From: Sulfurospirillum sp.
GTDB lineage: Bacteria > Campylobacterota > Campylobacteria > Campylobacterales > Arcobacteraceae
Direction of reading: 5' to 3'
DNA: 64,000 nt
NCBI GenBank assembly: GCA_030491005.1
Contig: JAKZMJ010000027.1
Span: 1 to 64,000, forward strand
The notes under the pieces are model-generated. The model ran no database searches. It was not told the origin of the DNA and worked only from the letters and a program-made list of their open reading frames with translations. A program made the position numbers and the translations under genes. Positions 7,221 to 16,757 of this stretch are shown piece by piece (the stretch's first letter is position 1; each line of letters opens with the position of its first letter).

Positions 7221-9815
7221 TTATTTATTTGCTAGAAAATCTTTTGCAAATTTTTGCAGTATTCCACCAGCATTATATACTTCAACTTCAGCACTTGTAT
7301 CTAATCTACAAAGAACAGGTATCTTTACAACTTCTTTATTAGCTCTTGTCATAATGACGGTTAAATCACCTCTAGCCTCAATATTCCCTGAAACTTCATA
7401 AGACTCACTTCCTACAATATTGTAAGTATGTCTAGTATCTCCATCTTTAAATTGAAGAGGTAAAACTCCCATACCAACAAGATTTGTTCTATGAATTCTC
7501 TCAATACTTTGGGCAATTAAAACTTCAACACCAGCAAGCCTAACACCTTTAGCAGCCCAATCCCTTGATGAACCTTGCCCATAATTAGTTCCTGCAATGA
7601 TAATAAGTGCTTGTTTTCTTTCCATATATGTTTCAATAGCTTCCCACATTCTACTTTCTTTAGCTTCTGGCATAATAGTTGTAAGTGAGCCTTGTTTAGT
7701 CTCACCATTTTCATCTTTTACCATTTCATTATATAGTTTTGGATTAGCTAATGTAGCTCTTTGAGCAGTATAATGATCTCCTCTATGTGTTGCATAAGAG
7801 TTTAAGTCATTAATAGGTAAACCCATTTTTAAACAATACTCTCCTGCAGCAGATGTTGGTAATATTGCATTTGAAGGTGATAAGTGATCTGTTGTAATAT
7901 TATCAGGAAATACACCTAAAGGTAGCATATTTTTTAAAGCTGGTTTGCCCATAAATTCATCATCCCAATAAGGTGGTTTATTTATATAAGTACTTTTTCT
8001 ATTCCATTTATAAAATGGTGAAATTTCAATATCACTTAAGATTCTTTTAGCAAACATTGGGTCATATATTTTTGCAAACATTTCAGGTCGAACTGATGCT
8101 TTTTCAACTTTATTAATTTCTTCATCACTTGGCCATAAATCTTTTAATGTAATAGGATTTCCATTTTTGTCATTGCCTAAGCTATCTTTTTCAATATCAA
8201 ATCTGATAGTTCCTGCTAAGGCATAAGCAACCACTAAAGGAGGAGATGCTAAAAATGCTTCTTTTACATAAGGATGTATTCTACCATCAAAGTTTCTATT
8301 CCCTGATAATACTGCTGTTGAGTAAATATCTTTATCAACTACTTCTTTTTGAATGTCTTTATCTAAAGCTCCACTCATTCCATTACATGTTGTACAGGCA
8401 AAACCTACTATTCCAAATCCTAATTTCTCTAATTCATGAAGAAGTTTTGAATCTTTTAAATACTCTTCAACTATCTTAGAACCAGGTGCTAAAGATGTCT
8501 TAACCCATGGTTTTCTTTTTAATCCAAGCTCATTTGCCTTTTTAGCTAACAAACCAGCGGCAATTACATTTCTTGGATTTGAAGTATTAGTGCATGATGT
8601 AATTGCTGCAATTAAAATTGCACCATCAGGCATTTCATTTTCAGTAATTTTTACACTAGAATCAGTAATACCTTCAGCTTTAAGTGTTGTTGTAGGCACT
8701 AATTTATGAGGTTTAGATGGACCTGCTAAAGAACGCATTATAGTAGTTAAATCAAAGGTTAATTCTCTTTGGTATGTAGCTTTTGCTAATTGATTTGCCC
8801 ACAAACCATTTGCTTTAGCATATGCTTCAACAAGCTTTACTTGTGAAGCTTCTCTTCCTGTTAAGCTTAAGTAATCTAAGGTTTGTTCATCAATAGCAAA
8901 CATAGCAGCACTTGCACCATACTCAGGAGTCATATTAGATATAGTAGCACGATCTCCTAAATTTAAAAACTCTAAACCAGTACCATAAAATTCTAAGTAA
9001 GCAGAAATAACATTTTGCTCTCGCAAATAAGATGTTAAAGTAAGTGCAATATCAGTTGCAGTTATACCAGCAGATCTAGTTCCAACTACATTAACACCAA
9101 TAATATCAGGAGTTCTCATATATGAAGGGTTACCAAGCATCACATTTTCAGCTTCTAATCCACCAACACCAATTGCTAAAACACCTAAGGCATCAACATG
9201 AGGAGTATGTGAATCTGTTCCAACTAGTGTATCAGGACTTGCAATGCCATCAACATTATGAATAACAGGTGACATTTTTTCTAAATTTATTTGATGCATA
9301 ATACCATTTCCAGGAGGAATAACATCTACATTATCAAATGCTTCTTTTGTCCAATTAATAAAATGAAATCTATCTGCATTTCTTCTATCTTCAATATCTC
9401 TATTTTTAGCAAAAGCATCAGGATCAAATCCACCACACTCAACAGCTAAAGAGTGATCTACAATTAATTGTGTAGGTACAACTGGATTGACTTTTTTAGG
9501 GTCTCCACCTTGATCTGCAATTGCTTCTCTTAAACCAGCTAAATCTACAAGTGCCGTAAGTCCTAAAATATCATGCGTTACAACTCGTGAAGGGTACCAA
9601 GGAAAATCTTTATCAGTTCTTTTTTCGATTAATTGAATTAAGCAATCTTCTAAATCAACACTTGGACATTTTCGTAAGAGATTTTCTGCTAATACTATTG
9701 AAGTATAGTTAAGTTTAGCAAAGCTTCCTTCTTTAATATCTTCAACAGCAGCTTTTACATCATAAAAGCTTGTATCAAAACCTTCTAATTTTTTAAGATA
9801 TTTATCATTTGTCAT
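7221..9815 (-). CDS. acnD: 2-methylcitrate dehydratase, Fe/S-dependent (AcnD)
   Basis: An aconitase-family enzyme that dehydrates 2-methylcitrate. At 864 residues it has the length of AcnD/AcnA proteins. The [4Fe-4S] ligands are visible as a Cys in AITSCTNTSNPRN and the pair in GFACTTCNGMSG. The C-terminal swivel domain holds TNYGQGSSRDWAAKG, with the substrate-binding Ser-Arg. Its place between prpC and prpF separates it from housekeeping aconitase AcnB, which Campylobacterota use in the TCA cycle. A leader hairpin (9839-9867) lies just upstream. Strict AcnD specificity is inferred from context. Confidence 0.92.
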   Translation of the reverse strand: MTNDKYLKKLEGFDTSFYDVKAAVEDIKEGSFAKLNYTSIVLAENLLRKCPSVDLEDCLIQLIEKRTDKDFPWYPSRVVTHDILGLTALVDLAGLREAIADQGGDPKKVNPVVPTQLIVDHSLAVECGGFDPDAFAKNRDIEDRRNADRFHFINWTKEAFDNVDVIPPGNGIMHQINLEKMSPVIHNVDGIASPDTLVGTDSHTPHVDALGVLAIGVGGLEAENVMLGNPSYMRTPDIIGVNVVGTRSAGITATDIALTLTSYLREQNVISAYLEFYGTGLEFLNLGDRATISNMTPEYGASAAMFAIDEQTLDYLSLTGREASQVKLVEAYAKANGLWANQLAKATYQRELTFDLTTIMRSLAGPSKPHKLVPTTTLKAEGITDSSVKITENEMPDGAILIAAITSCTNTSNPRNVIAAGLLAKKANELGLKRKPWVKTSLAPGSKIVEEYLKDSKLLHELEKLGFGIVGFACTTCNGMSGALDKDIQKEVVDKDIYSTAVLSGNRNFDGRIHPYVKEAFLASPPLVVAYALAGTIRFDIEKDSLGNDKNGNPITLKDLWPSDEEINKVEKASVRPEMFAKIYDPMFAKRILSDIEISPFYKWNRKSTYINKPPYWDDEFMGKPALKNMLPLGVFPDNITTDHLSPSNAILPTSAAGEYCLKMGLPINDLNSYATHRGDHYTAQRATLANPKLYNEMVKDENGETKQGSLTTIMPEAKESRMWEAIETYMERKQALIIIAGTNYGQGSSRDWAAKGVRLAGVEVLIAQSIERIHRTNLVGMGVLPLQFKDGDTRHTYNIVGSESYEVSGNIEARGDLTVIMTRANKEVVKIPVLCRLDTSAEVEVYNAGGILQKFAKDFLANK

Positions 9816-9838
9816 TGTAAATCCATTTTATTTAATCT

Positions 9839-9867
9839 AATAGGAGTTTAATATTCTCTATCCTATT
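9839..9867 (-). other. Hairpin in the acnD leader
   Basis: AATAGGA (9839-9845) is complementary to TCCTATT (9861-9867) with a 15-base loop. It lies 24 bases upstream of the acnD start in the prpC-acnD mRNA. It may affect mRNA processing or be incidental. Confidence 0.35.
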
Positions 9868-9944
9868 GAAGTATGTGCAAATTAACATATACCATTTATT
9901 AAAAAATCGTATATATCAATTTATTTTTTATACACTGAAGTTTT

Positions 9945-9975
9945 ATAAATTTCTCCCAAAAAGGGAAAAATTTAT
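9945..9975 (-). other. Hairpin overlapping the prpC stop codon
   Basis: Positions 9945-9957 and 9963-9975 form a 13-bp stem with one mismatch and a 5-base loop. The prpC stop codon (9974-9972) is inside the stem. On the transcribed (minus) strand no U-tract follows, so a simple terminator is unlikely. A processing or stabilising element that separates the 5' (prpBC) and 3' (acnD-prpF) parts of the mRNA is possible. Confidence 0.45.
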
Positions 9976-11078
9976 CTATTATCTAAACTAACAAACTCTC
10001 TTGGTTCAACACCTGTGTATTCAGAATCAGGTCTAATGATTTTATTATTTGCTCTTTGTTCAAAAGCATGTGCAGCCCAACCAGCAGCTCTACTCATAAT
10101 AAATAAAGGAGTATAATATAATCTTTCAATTTGCATATAATGGTAAATTAAACCACCAAAAAAATCAATATTATCAGGTAAACCTTTTTCAGATTTAACC
10201 TTGTCTCTAATAGCAACAGCTATATCAAATAATTTAGGATCAGATGTTGGAAGTTTTTTTAATTCATCAGCTAAAATATGACCAATAGGAGATCTTGGAT
10301 CTAAATCTCTATAAACTCTATGACCAAATCCCATGATTTTTTCTTTTTTTGCAAAAAGCTTATCAACAGAAGTTAAAGCATCATCAACATCGCTAAAACC
10401 AAGTACAAATTTAATTGCTACTTCATTTGCACCACCGTGTAAATGACCTTTTAATGTACCAATTCCTGTAGTCATACAAGAATAAATATCAGATAGTGTT
10501 GAAGCAGTAATTCTATTTGCAAATGTTGAAGCATTGAACTCATGTTCAGCATATAAAGTTAACATTGCATTCATAGCTCTTGTTTCAACCTCTAAAGGAG
10601 TTTTTTCTTTTAGTCTTTCAACAATATATCCTGCAATTGTTCTTTCGTCTGATTTTAAATCTATTTCTTTACCATTTACATGCCAATGATGCCAATAAAC
10701 TAAAAATGATGGAAATGCTCCTAATAATCTTGTAATGACATCCATTTGATCAGAAAAATCATCAGCTTCTGGTTCCACACAACCTAAAGCTGAAGTTGCA
10801 GTTTTCATAACATCCATAGGATGAGAACTTGCAGGTAATGCTTTTAAAACATCTTTTAGCTCTTGAGGTAATTGTCTTCCTGCTATTATTTTATCTTGAA
10901 ATTCTTTTAGTTGAGTTTTATTTGGTAATTCACCTATTAATAATAAATAGGCAACTTCTTCAAAATCAGTTTTTAATGCTAAATCAGCAATATCATAACC
11001 TCTATAGTTTAAACCATTTCCAATACCACATGTACAAATTGCAGACTCCCCTGCTACTATTCCTGCCATTCCAGCCAT
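9972..11078 (-). CDS. prpC: 2-methylcitrate synthase PrpC
   Basis: It condenses propionyl-CoA with oxaloacetate to give 2-methylcitrate. The protein is a citrate-synthase family member of 368 residues, the short form usual for PrpC. Active-site landmarks are LKGHLHGGANEVA (His) and GFGHRVYRDLDPRSP (His and Arg). The C-terminal RPDSEYTG is also typical. It follows prpB and precedes acnD, which distinguishes it from the housekeeping gltA. Some enzymes of this type also make citrate slowly. Confidence 0.93.
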   Translation of the reverse strand: MAGMAGIVAGESAICTCGIGNGLNYRGYDIADLALKTDFEEVAYLLLIGELPNKTQLKEFQDKIIAGRQLPQELKDVLKALPASSHPMDVMKTATSALGCVEPEADDFSDQMDVITRLLGAFPSFLVYWHHWHVNGKEIDLKSDERTIAGYIVERLKEKTPLEVETRAMNAMLTLYAEHEFNASTFANRITASTLSDIYSCMTTGIGTLKGHLHGGANEVAIKFVLGFSDVDDALTSVDKLFAKKEKIMGFGHRVYRDLDPRSPIGHILADELKKLPTSDPKLFDIAVAIRDKVKSEKGLPDNIDFFGGLIYHYMQIERLYYTPLFIMSRAAGWAAHAFEQRANNKIIRPDSEYTGVEPREFVSLDNR

Positions 11079-11129
11079 AATTACTCCTTTTATTTATTTT
11101 AGTTTTTTACTTATTGAAATATACTTTAC

Positions 11130-12008
11130 TTACTTTGCTTTACCAGCAGAAAACAATGTATCCATCTTATTTTCATATTCATGATAACCTAACATATCGT
11201 ATAATTCCATTCTTGTTTGCATGATTTCTAGCGTACCTGATTGTGTACCTTTTTCTCTTAAATCTTGATATACATCTAAAGCAGCTTTATTCATAGCACG
11301 AAATGCTGATAATGGATATAAAACCATTGAAATACCAACAGAGCCTAATTCTTCTGTTGTAAACATAGGAGTTGCACCAAATTCTGTAATATTTGCTAAT
11401 ACTGGAACTTTAATTACATCTGTAAATTCTTTGTATTCTTTTAAAGTATGAATTGCTTCTGCAAAAATCATATCAGCACCTGCTTTTACATAAGCTAAGG
11501 CTCTATTAATCGCAGCTTGTTGACCTTCACTTGCATGTGCATCAGTTCTTGCCATAATTACGAAATCCAGATCAGTTTTACCTGAAACTGCTGCTTTAAT
11601 ACGATCACACATTTCAGCAGTACTAACAAGTTCTTTATTAGGTCTATGTCCACATCTTTTAGCAGCAACTTGATCCTCAATATGAATTCCTGCAGCACCT
11701 GCTTTTGTCATCTCTTGAACGGTTCTAACTATATTAAAAGCATGTCCCCAACCTGTATCTGCATCTACAAGTAAAGGTAAATTAGTAATAGATGTAATTC
11801 TTCTAATATCAATACAAACATCTTCTAACATAGTCATTCCCAAATCTGGTAAACCATAAGATGAATTTGCAACACCAGCACCTGAAAGATACAGTGCTTT
11901 ATATCCTACTTTAGTAGCTTGTAATGCACTATAAGCATTAACTGCTCCTACTATTTGTAATGGAGTTTCTTCATTTAATGCATCTCTAAACTTTCTTCCT
12001 GCACTCAT
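11130..12008 (-). CDS. prpB: 2-methylisocitrate lyase PrpB
   Basis: It cleaves 2-methylisocitrate to pyruvate and succinate, the last step of the cycle. The 292 residues belong to the isocitrate lyase/PEP mutase superfamily. The catalytic loop reads [10 protein letters not shown], with the essential Cys. DADTGWG binds metal and substrate, and GIHIEDQ and ARTDA are also present. As first gene of the operon, it sits behind the shared control region with the divergent gene at 12188. Confidence 0.94.
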   Translation of the reverse strand: MSAGRKFRDALNEETPLQIVGAVNAYSALQATKVGYKALYLSGAGVANSSYGLPDLGMTMLEDVCIDIRRITSITNLPLLVDADTGWGHAFNIVRTVQEMTKAGAAGIHIEDQVAAKRCGHRPNKELVSTAEMCDRIKAAVSGKTDLDFVIMARTDAHASEGQQAAINRALAYVKAGADMIFAEAIHTLKEYKEFTDVIKVPVLANITEFGATPMFTTEELGSVGISMVLYPLSAFRAMNKAALDVYQDLREKGTQSGTLEIMQTRMELYDMLGYHEYENKMDTLFSAGKAK

Positions 12009-12037
12009 ACATTATCCTTTGTGTTTAATTTTATAAA

Positions 12038-12073
12038 TACATTATATAGCAAAATACCAGTTCATTAATGTAT
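12038..12073. promoter_or_regulatory. Candidate operator of the prp operon
   Basis: Between prpB and the divergent gene, ATACATTAT (12038-12046) faces TAATGTAT (12066-12073) as an inverted repeat. A further ATACATTAT overlaps the prpB start region (12007-12015). A TACAAT -10-like box for the divergent gene lies near 12152. A regulator binding site is inferred only from symmetry and position. Confidence 0.35.
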
Positions 12074-12187
12074 AGTTTTAGTTTTATAAAATACAATTTT
12101 TTTCTCATAGTTAGGATTTTGCACAAAAGTTGTTCTTATAAATAGATATGGTACAATTATTGTATAAAATTTAAATAAGAAGAGCTT

Positions 12188-13165
12188 ATGACTTATAAAA
12201 ATGATATTGAAAAATTTATAGAGATTTTTAAGAGATCACATTTAAGCATATCAAAATTTGCTAAATTAATTGACAAAGACAGAAGAACAGTTACTTCTTG
12301 GATTGATAATATATCTAATATTGAACTTAGCTTGGAAACTAAAAATAAAATCTCAATATTATTTAGATATCCAAGTTATATATGGGAACAAAGCTGTTGG
12401 GGTGATGAATTTATCAAGTCAATTACACAAATACCTCAAAAAGAAATTAGAATTATAGACGAAGATTATTATGGAAGATTAAATTATATAATGGAACAAG
12501 AAGTAAATAGAAGATTTGTAATACAAGCTCAATTTCCAGGACCCATGTATAGAGATACAGCAGTTAAAAAAGTATACAGAACAAAAACTTCAAAATATAT
12601 TGAAGAGCTTAAAAAAAGAAGAATTACTACGATGTTAAAATATGATTATGATACAACTGAGTGGTATTCTATTAAATCAATTTTAGCATTTTGTTTTGCT
12701 TCTATTGGTAATTTTTATACTAAAGATGAAAAAATAAGAATATTAGAGCTTATTTATGAACTTTTTTGTAATAATTATAATAAAAAACTTTTTTTATTTG
12801 ATTCACATTCTAAAAAAATATATGGGATGGAAACAACATATATATCTATTAATATAGAACAAAAAATACTTTTTTTCAAATCACCAATTGAATCTGTGTT
12901 TATAGAAGTAAGAAATAAAAGTTTAGTTGAGCGAATGCATAAATATTATAGCTCACCTCTTGAAGCACCATCACATGTAAACTTTTTGGAGTCTGTTAAA
13001 ATAATTAAGATTTTACAAGATGCTTTAAAATATAATAATGATATTAAACAAGCTTATGAGACAATAAACAGAACAACAGATTATGGCGAACTTTTTTATA
13101 ATAATTTAAGTTTGGATTTACAAAAAAATGTAAGTTCACCTAAAGAAAACCAAAGAAACAAATAA
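12188..13165 (+). CDS. Putative DNA-binding regulator divergent from prpBC-acnD-prpF
   Basis: A 325-residue protein whose first 60 residues read like a helix-turn-helix (SISKFAKLIDKDRRTVTSWI). The remainder has no family that I recognise and might form an effector domain. A conserved-looking FVIQAQFPGPMYRDTAVKK stretch lies near 97-115. It is transcribed away from the propionate operon, so a local regulator is the best inference. It is neither a sigma-54 PrpR, a GntR, nor a short-chain fatty-acid ScfR/RamB type by what I can see. An RBS-like AAGAAGAG precedes the ATG. The function is a guess from position. Confidence 0.6.
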   Translation: MTYKNDIEKFIEIFKRSHLSISKFAKLIDKDRRTVTSWIDNISNIELSLETKNKISILFRYPSYIWEQSCWGDEFIKSITQIPQKEIRIIDEDYYGRLNYIMEQEVNRRFVIQAQFPGPMYRDTAVKKVYRTKTSKYIEELKKRRITTMLKYDYDTTEWYSIKSILAFCFASIGNFYTKDEKIRILELIYELFCNNYNKKLFLFDSHSKKIYGMETTYISINIEQKILFFKSPIESVFIEVRNKSLVERMHKYYSSPLEAPSHVNFLESVKIIKILQDALKYNNDIKQAYETINRTTDYGELFYNNLSLDLQKNVSSPKENQRNK

Positions 13166-13571
13166 AATATATAATGAAATATTGTTTTTTCAATTAGCAC
13201 TTAAGTTGTGCTTACCACATAACTTAATCTAAGGCACTTCAAAAAATGACCAAAGAATAAAAGATTATATAATGCAGATATTAAAAAAATAATATTCATT
13301 AATATCTAAAATTTCATTAAAATTTTTTAATAAATTAAGCTAATTTTTAGGATTGACTATGTATATTTAAACTTTATTATTATAATAATTTATTAATAAT
13401 TAAATCATAATGATATTTGTAGAGTGTTTTTTATCAAATTTTGAGAATAAAAACTTATTATTTTAGAAGTCAAGACACTAGATGTGTGTATTAAATGTGT
13501 TTAAGTTTTTAACTTTAATAATATTTTATTTTACAAATAACTACATAATAATCAACAAAAGGATTTTAAAT
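13166..13571. other. Intergenic region with a hairpin
   Basis: No gene is visible. A hairpin forms between TTAAGTTGTG (13201-13210) and CACATAACTTAA (13216-13227) with a two-base bulge. It probably marks the 3' end of the regulator transcript, although no T-run follows. The rest is very AT-rich upstream DNA of the chemoreceptor gene. Confidence 0.45.
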
Positions 13572-15611
13572 ATGACTATCAAAAATAAAATCATTGCTTC
13601 ATTTTCTGTATTACTATTCATTTCTATTTTGTCTAGTGTTTTAATTTCATATAATATGAATCAGATTAAAACAAATGTAAATGAATTAAGTAATAAAGGA
13701 TTTGCAGGTATTACTTTTTTATTAGAAGCTGATAGGGACTCTTATCAATCAAATCTTTCATTAGCACAAATTATAAATTTGGATAATAAAGAACTAATAA
13801 ATAAAAAGATAAAAAAAGGAGTAGATAACAATATCAAACAAGTTAAACAAAGATTTGATAAATTTAAAAAACTACTTTTTACTGATATGAACTCTAAGAC
13901 ATCAGAGTTTAATGATTTTGATAGATACTATAATCTAACAAAACAAAACACAAATAAAATAGTTGAACTTGTTCTAAGCCAACGAAGCAAAGAAGCTAAA
14001 GATTATTATTATAATGTTTATTTAAATGAATATGAATCTATGAGAGATATTATGGATTATTTTACAAATGAGACATATAAAGTAGTTGAAACAAATCAAA
14101 ACAATACAACTTCTTTTATAAATCTATCATCTACAATATTCATTATAGTTGCAATAATTAGTATTATTGCAACTATACTTTTATCTTACTTATTAAGTAG
14201 AACTATTAATAATTCGATTAATAGATTTCAATTAGGATTAATAAGTTTCTTTCAATATTTAAATAGAGATATTACTACTGTATCATCTATTGTTGAATCA
14301 AATGATGAGATAGGAGAAATGGCTAAAATTGTAAATGAAAACATAATAAGAACTGAAAAAAACTTAGAAGAAGATAAGGTATTAATCAATCAAACTATAT
14401 CTACATTAGGTGAATTTGCACAAGGTGATTTAACTCAAAGATTAGATATATCTGTATCAAATGAAAGCTTAATGCAACTAAAAGATGTACTTAATGGTAT
14501 GGCTTCTAAAATAGAAAATACTATTGACAATATACTTTCTATCTTAGAAGAATACTCAAGTTATAATTATATAAGTAAAGTTAAAACAGACAATGTAAAA
14601 GAGCATTTACTAAAATTAGCAAATGGGATTAATTCTTTAGGAGATGCAACAACGCTAATGTTACTAGAAAATAAATCAAATGGATTAACACTAGATAGAA
14701 GTAGTAGTATGTTACTTGACAATGTAGATATATTAAATAAAAACTCAAATGAAGCCGCTGCCGCCCTTGAAGAAACATCAGCAGCTACCGAAGAAATCAC
14801 TAGTAATATCTCACAAAATACTCAAAACATAGTAAAAATGTCAGGATATGCTACAGAATTAACCACATCAGCTGAAGAAGGTAAATCTTTTGCAGAAGAA
14901 ACTACTGTGGCTATGAATGATATTGATAAACAAGTTAATGCTATTAATGATTCCATTTCGGTAATTGATCAAATTGCATTTCAAACAAATATATTATCCT
15001 TAAATGCAGCTGTAGAGGCAGCAACTGCTGGTGAAGCTGGAAAAGGCTTTGCTGTTGTAGCTCAAGAAGTAAGAAACCTAGCTTCAAGAAGTGCTGAAGC
15101 TGCAAATGAGATTAAAGCTCTTGTGGAGCAAGCTACCAAAAAAGCTAGTAATGGAAAAGTAATATCTAATAAAATGATTACAGGATATGTTGAACTTAAT
15201 GAAAATATATCTAAAACTATTAAACTAATCTCAGAAGTAGAAAAATCTAGTAAAGAGCAACAAATAGGAATAGAACAAATTAATGATGCCATTAGCTCAT
15301 TAGATCAAAAAACTCAAGAGAATGCGTCTATTTCAAATAAAACCCATGATGTAGCTGTTGAAACTGCTATTATTGCACAGTTAGTTCTTAGCAATGCAGA
15401 AGCAAAAAAATTCAATGGAAAAGAAAAAGTTCAAGCAAAAAATGTAGATATTAATAATGCAAATTTAAATGCACGCCCAACAAAAATTAATAAAAAAAAT
15501 GAAGTAAAATCACAAAAAGTACAAACAGCACACAAAGCACCAATACCAAGAAAACAAGAAAAAACAAAATTTATAAAAAGTGAAAATAATGATGAATGGG
15601 AAAGCTTTTAG
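13572..15611 (+). CDS. Methyl-accepting chemotaxis protein
   Basis: A membrane chemoreceptor feeding CheA/CheW. Starting at the ATG at 13572, preceded by AAAAGGATTTTAAAT, gives 679 residues and a first membrane helix at 7-29. A periplasmic helical domain follows, then a second helix ([19 protein letters not shown]) and a HAMP-like linker. The signalling hairpin tip reads [20 protein letters not shown], followed by [15 protein letters not shown]. An in-frame ATG at 13482 would add 30 hydrophobic residues and is less likely. The protein ends in NDEWESF, close to the NWETF pentapeptide that tethers CheR/CheB in enterobacteria. The ligand is unknown. Confidence 0.93.
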   Translation: MTIKNKIIASFSVLLFISILSSVLISYNMNQIKTNVNELSNKGFAGITFLLEADRDSYQSNLSLAQIINLDNKELINKKIKKGVDNNIKQVKQRFDKFKKLLFTDMNSKTSEFNDFDRYYNLTKQNTNKIVELVLSQRSKEAKDYYYNVYLNEYESMRDIMDYFTNETYKVVETNQNNTTSFINLSSTIFIIVAIISIIATILLSYLLSRTINNSINRFQLGLISFFQYLNRDITTVSSIVESNDEIGEMAKIVNENIIRTEKNLEEDKVLINQTISTLGEFAQGDLTQRLDISVSNESLMQLKDVLNGMASKIENTIDNILSILEEYSSYNYISKVKTDNVKEHLLKLANGINSLGDATTLMLLENKSNGLTLDRSSSMLLDNVDILNKNSNEAAAALEETSAATEEITSNISQNTQNIVKMSGYATELTTSAEEGKSFAEETTVAMNDIDKQVNAINDSISVIDQIAFQTNILSLNAAVEAATAGEAGKGFAVVAQEVRNLASRSAEAANEIKALVEQATKKASNGKVISNKMITGYVELNENISKTIKLISEVEKSSKEQQIGIEQINDAISSLDQKTQENASISNKTHDVAVETAIIAQLVLSNAEAKKFNGKEKVQAKNVDINNANLNARPTKINKKNEVKSQKVQTAHKAPIPRKQEKTKFIKSENNDEWESF

Positions 15612-15779
15612 CCTTCCTGTTTTAATATAAACAAAAACTATTATACAATCTAAACATAAGTAAAAAAATAATCAAATACTTTTAAAACTTATTATACTCT
15701 CATTAACAGTGAAAGACCTCTTAATCAAATAAGATTTGTGATATACTTTTCCTTCACTAATTACCAACTGAAATATTTT

Positions 15780-15793
15780 AGGAGTATTTTATT
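15780..15793 (+). promoter_or_regulatory. Ribosome binding site and ATT start of the EamA gene
   Basis: AGGAG (15780-15784) lies six bases before ATT (15791-15793). It is the only well-spaced start for the upstream part of the EamA protein; no ATG, GTG or TTG exists between the frame's stop at 15779 and 15884. Confidence 0.55.
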
Positions 15794-16687
15794 AAAAGTC
15801 TTTCAAGTTTATCTCATCTGTTATTACCTTTTTTATTTATTGTATTATATGGTAGTGGTTTTGTAGCAAGTAAATATGGCTTAATGAATGCTACTGCTTT
15901 AGCTTTTTTATTTATTAGATTTTGTATTGCATGTATTTTATTAACTACAATTGCTTTGATATTTAAAGTTCCTTTTCCTTTAAACTTAAAAGAAGTTTTA
16001 CATATAGGAATTGCAGGATGTTTAACAGTAGCTACATTTTCAATTGGAGTTTATATTTCAATTCACTTAGGAGTTAGTCCTTCTATCAATGCTTTAATTA
16101 TTGCATTACAACCAACTATCGTTGCTATTTTAGCTTCTATTTTTCTTAAAGAGATAATTGGTTTTAGGCATTGGTTGGGACTTTTAATAGGTTTTATAGG
16201 AGTTGCTTTTGTTGTTCTTTCAGAAGGCAACTTTGCTTCTACTCATTTGTTGGGAATAGTTATGAGTATCTTTGCACTTTTGGGACTTAGTTTTGGAAAT
16301 GTATATCAAAAAAAATATTGTTCTTCTATGAATTTATTTTCAGGTGGAGCTATTCAAACTTTTTGTTGTGCTGTAATTGTATGTATTTTAATGCTAGTAT
16401 TTGAAGAACCCAAAGTTAATATAAATATGGATTTAGTATATGCTTTACTTTATATGGCAGTTGTTGTAAGTATCATATCTTTAAGTTTATTATACATTAT
16501 GATAAGAAATGGTGAAGTTTCAAAAGTATCAAGTATGTTTTATTTAATGCCCGTTTGTGCTGTTATTACTTCATATGTCTTCTTTGACGAAGCAATAAAA
16601 TTAAATGTGATAATTGGAATGATTGCTGTGTTTATAGGTATATTATTAATTAATAAAAAAGTAAAACATCAAAATCTACAAAAATAA
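15791..16687 (+). CDS. EamA-family (drug/metabolite) transporter
   Basis: An inner-membrane protein with two five-helix EamA repeats, about ten membrane segments. The first ATG (15884) starts inside the first repeat. Upstream, the frame encodes SHLLLPFLFIVLYGSGFVAS, the expected first helix, so the true start must be earlier. The only candidate is ATT at 15791 behind a good AGGAG, giving 298 residues, the normal family length. Either ATT is used as a start, as in infC, or an ATG has mutated and expression is lowered. Substrates in this family vary (amino acids, nucleotide sugars, drugs) and cannot be told here. Confidence 0.8.
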   Translation: MKSLSSLSHLLLPFLFIVLYGSGFVASKYGLMNATALAFLFIRFCIACILLTTIALIFKVPFPLNLKEVLHIGIAGCLTVATFSIGVYISIHLGVSPSINALIIALQPTIVAILASIFLKEIIGFRHWLGLLIGFIGVAFVVLSEGNFASTHLLGIVMSIFALLGLSFGNVYQKKYCSSMNLFSGGAIQTFCCAVIVCILMLVFEEPKVNINMDLVYALLYMAVVVSIISLSLLYIMIRNGEVSKVSSMFYLMPVCAVITSYVFFDEAIKLNVIIGMIAVFIGILLINKKVKHQNLQK

Positions 16688-16757
16688 AAAGTTATTTAAG
16701 TAAAAATTATATTCAAATATGATACTATATCCTTCTTAATTTAAAAAAATGAGGCTC

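Noticed and set aside
8246-8479. Plus-strand open frame inside acnD, and similar antisense frames elsewhere
   Set aside because: They lie wholly inside strongly conserved genes on the other strand and show no family features or ribosome sites.
13482-13571. Upstream ATG at 13482 as start of the chemoreceptor
   Set aside because: It would add a second hydrophobic segment before the normal first helix and has no ribosome site; 13572 has AAAAGGA upstream.
15884-15886. ATG at 15884 as start of the EamA transporter
   Set aside because: It removes the conserved first membrane helix; the frame upstream encodes it clearly.
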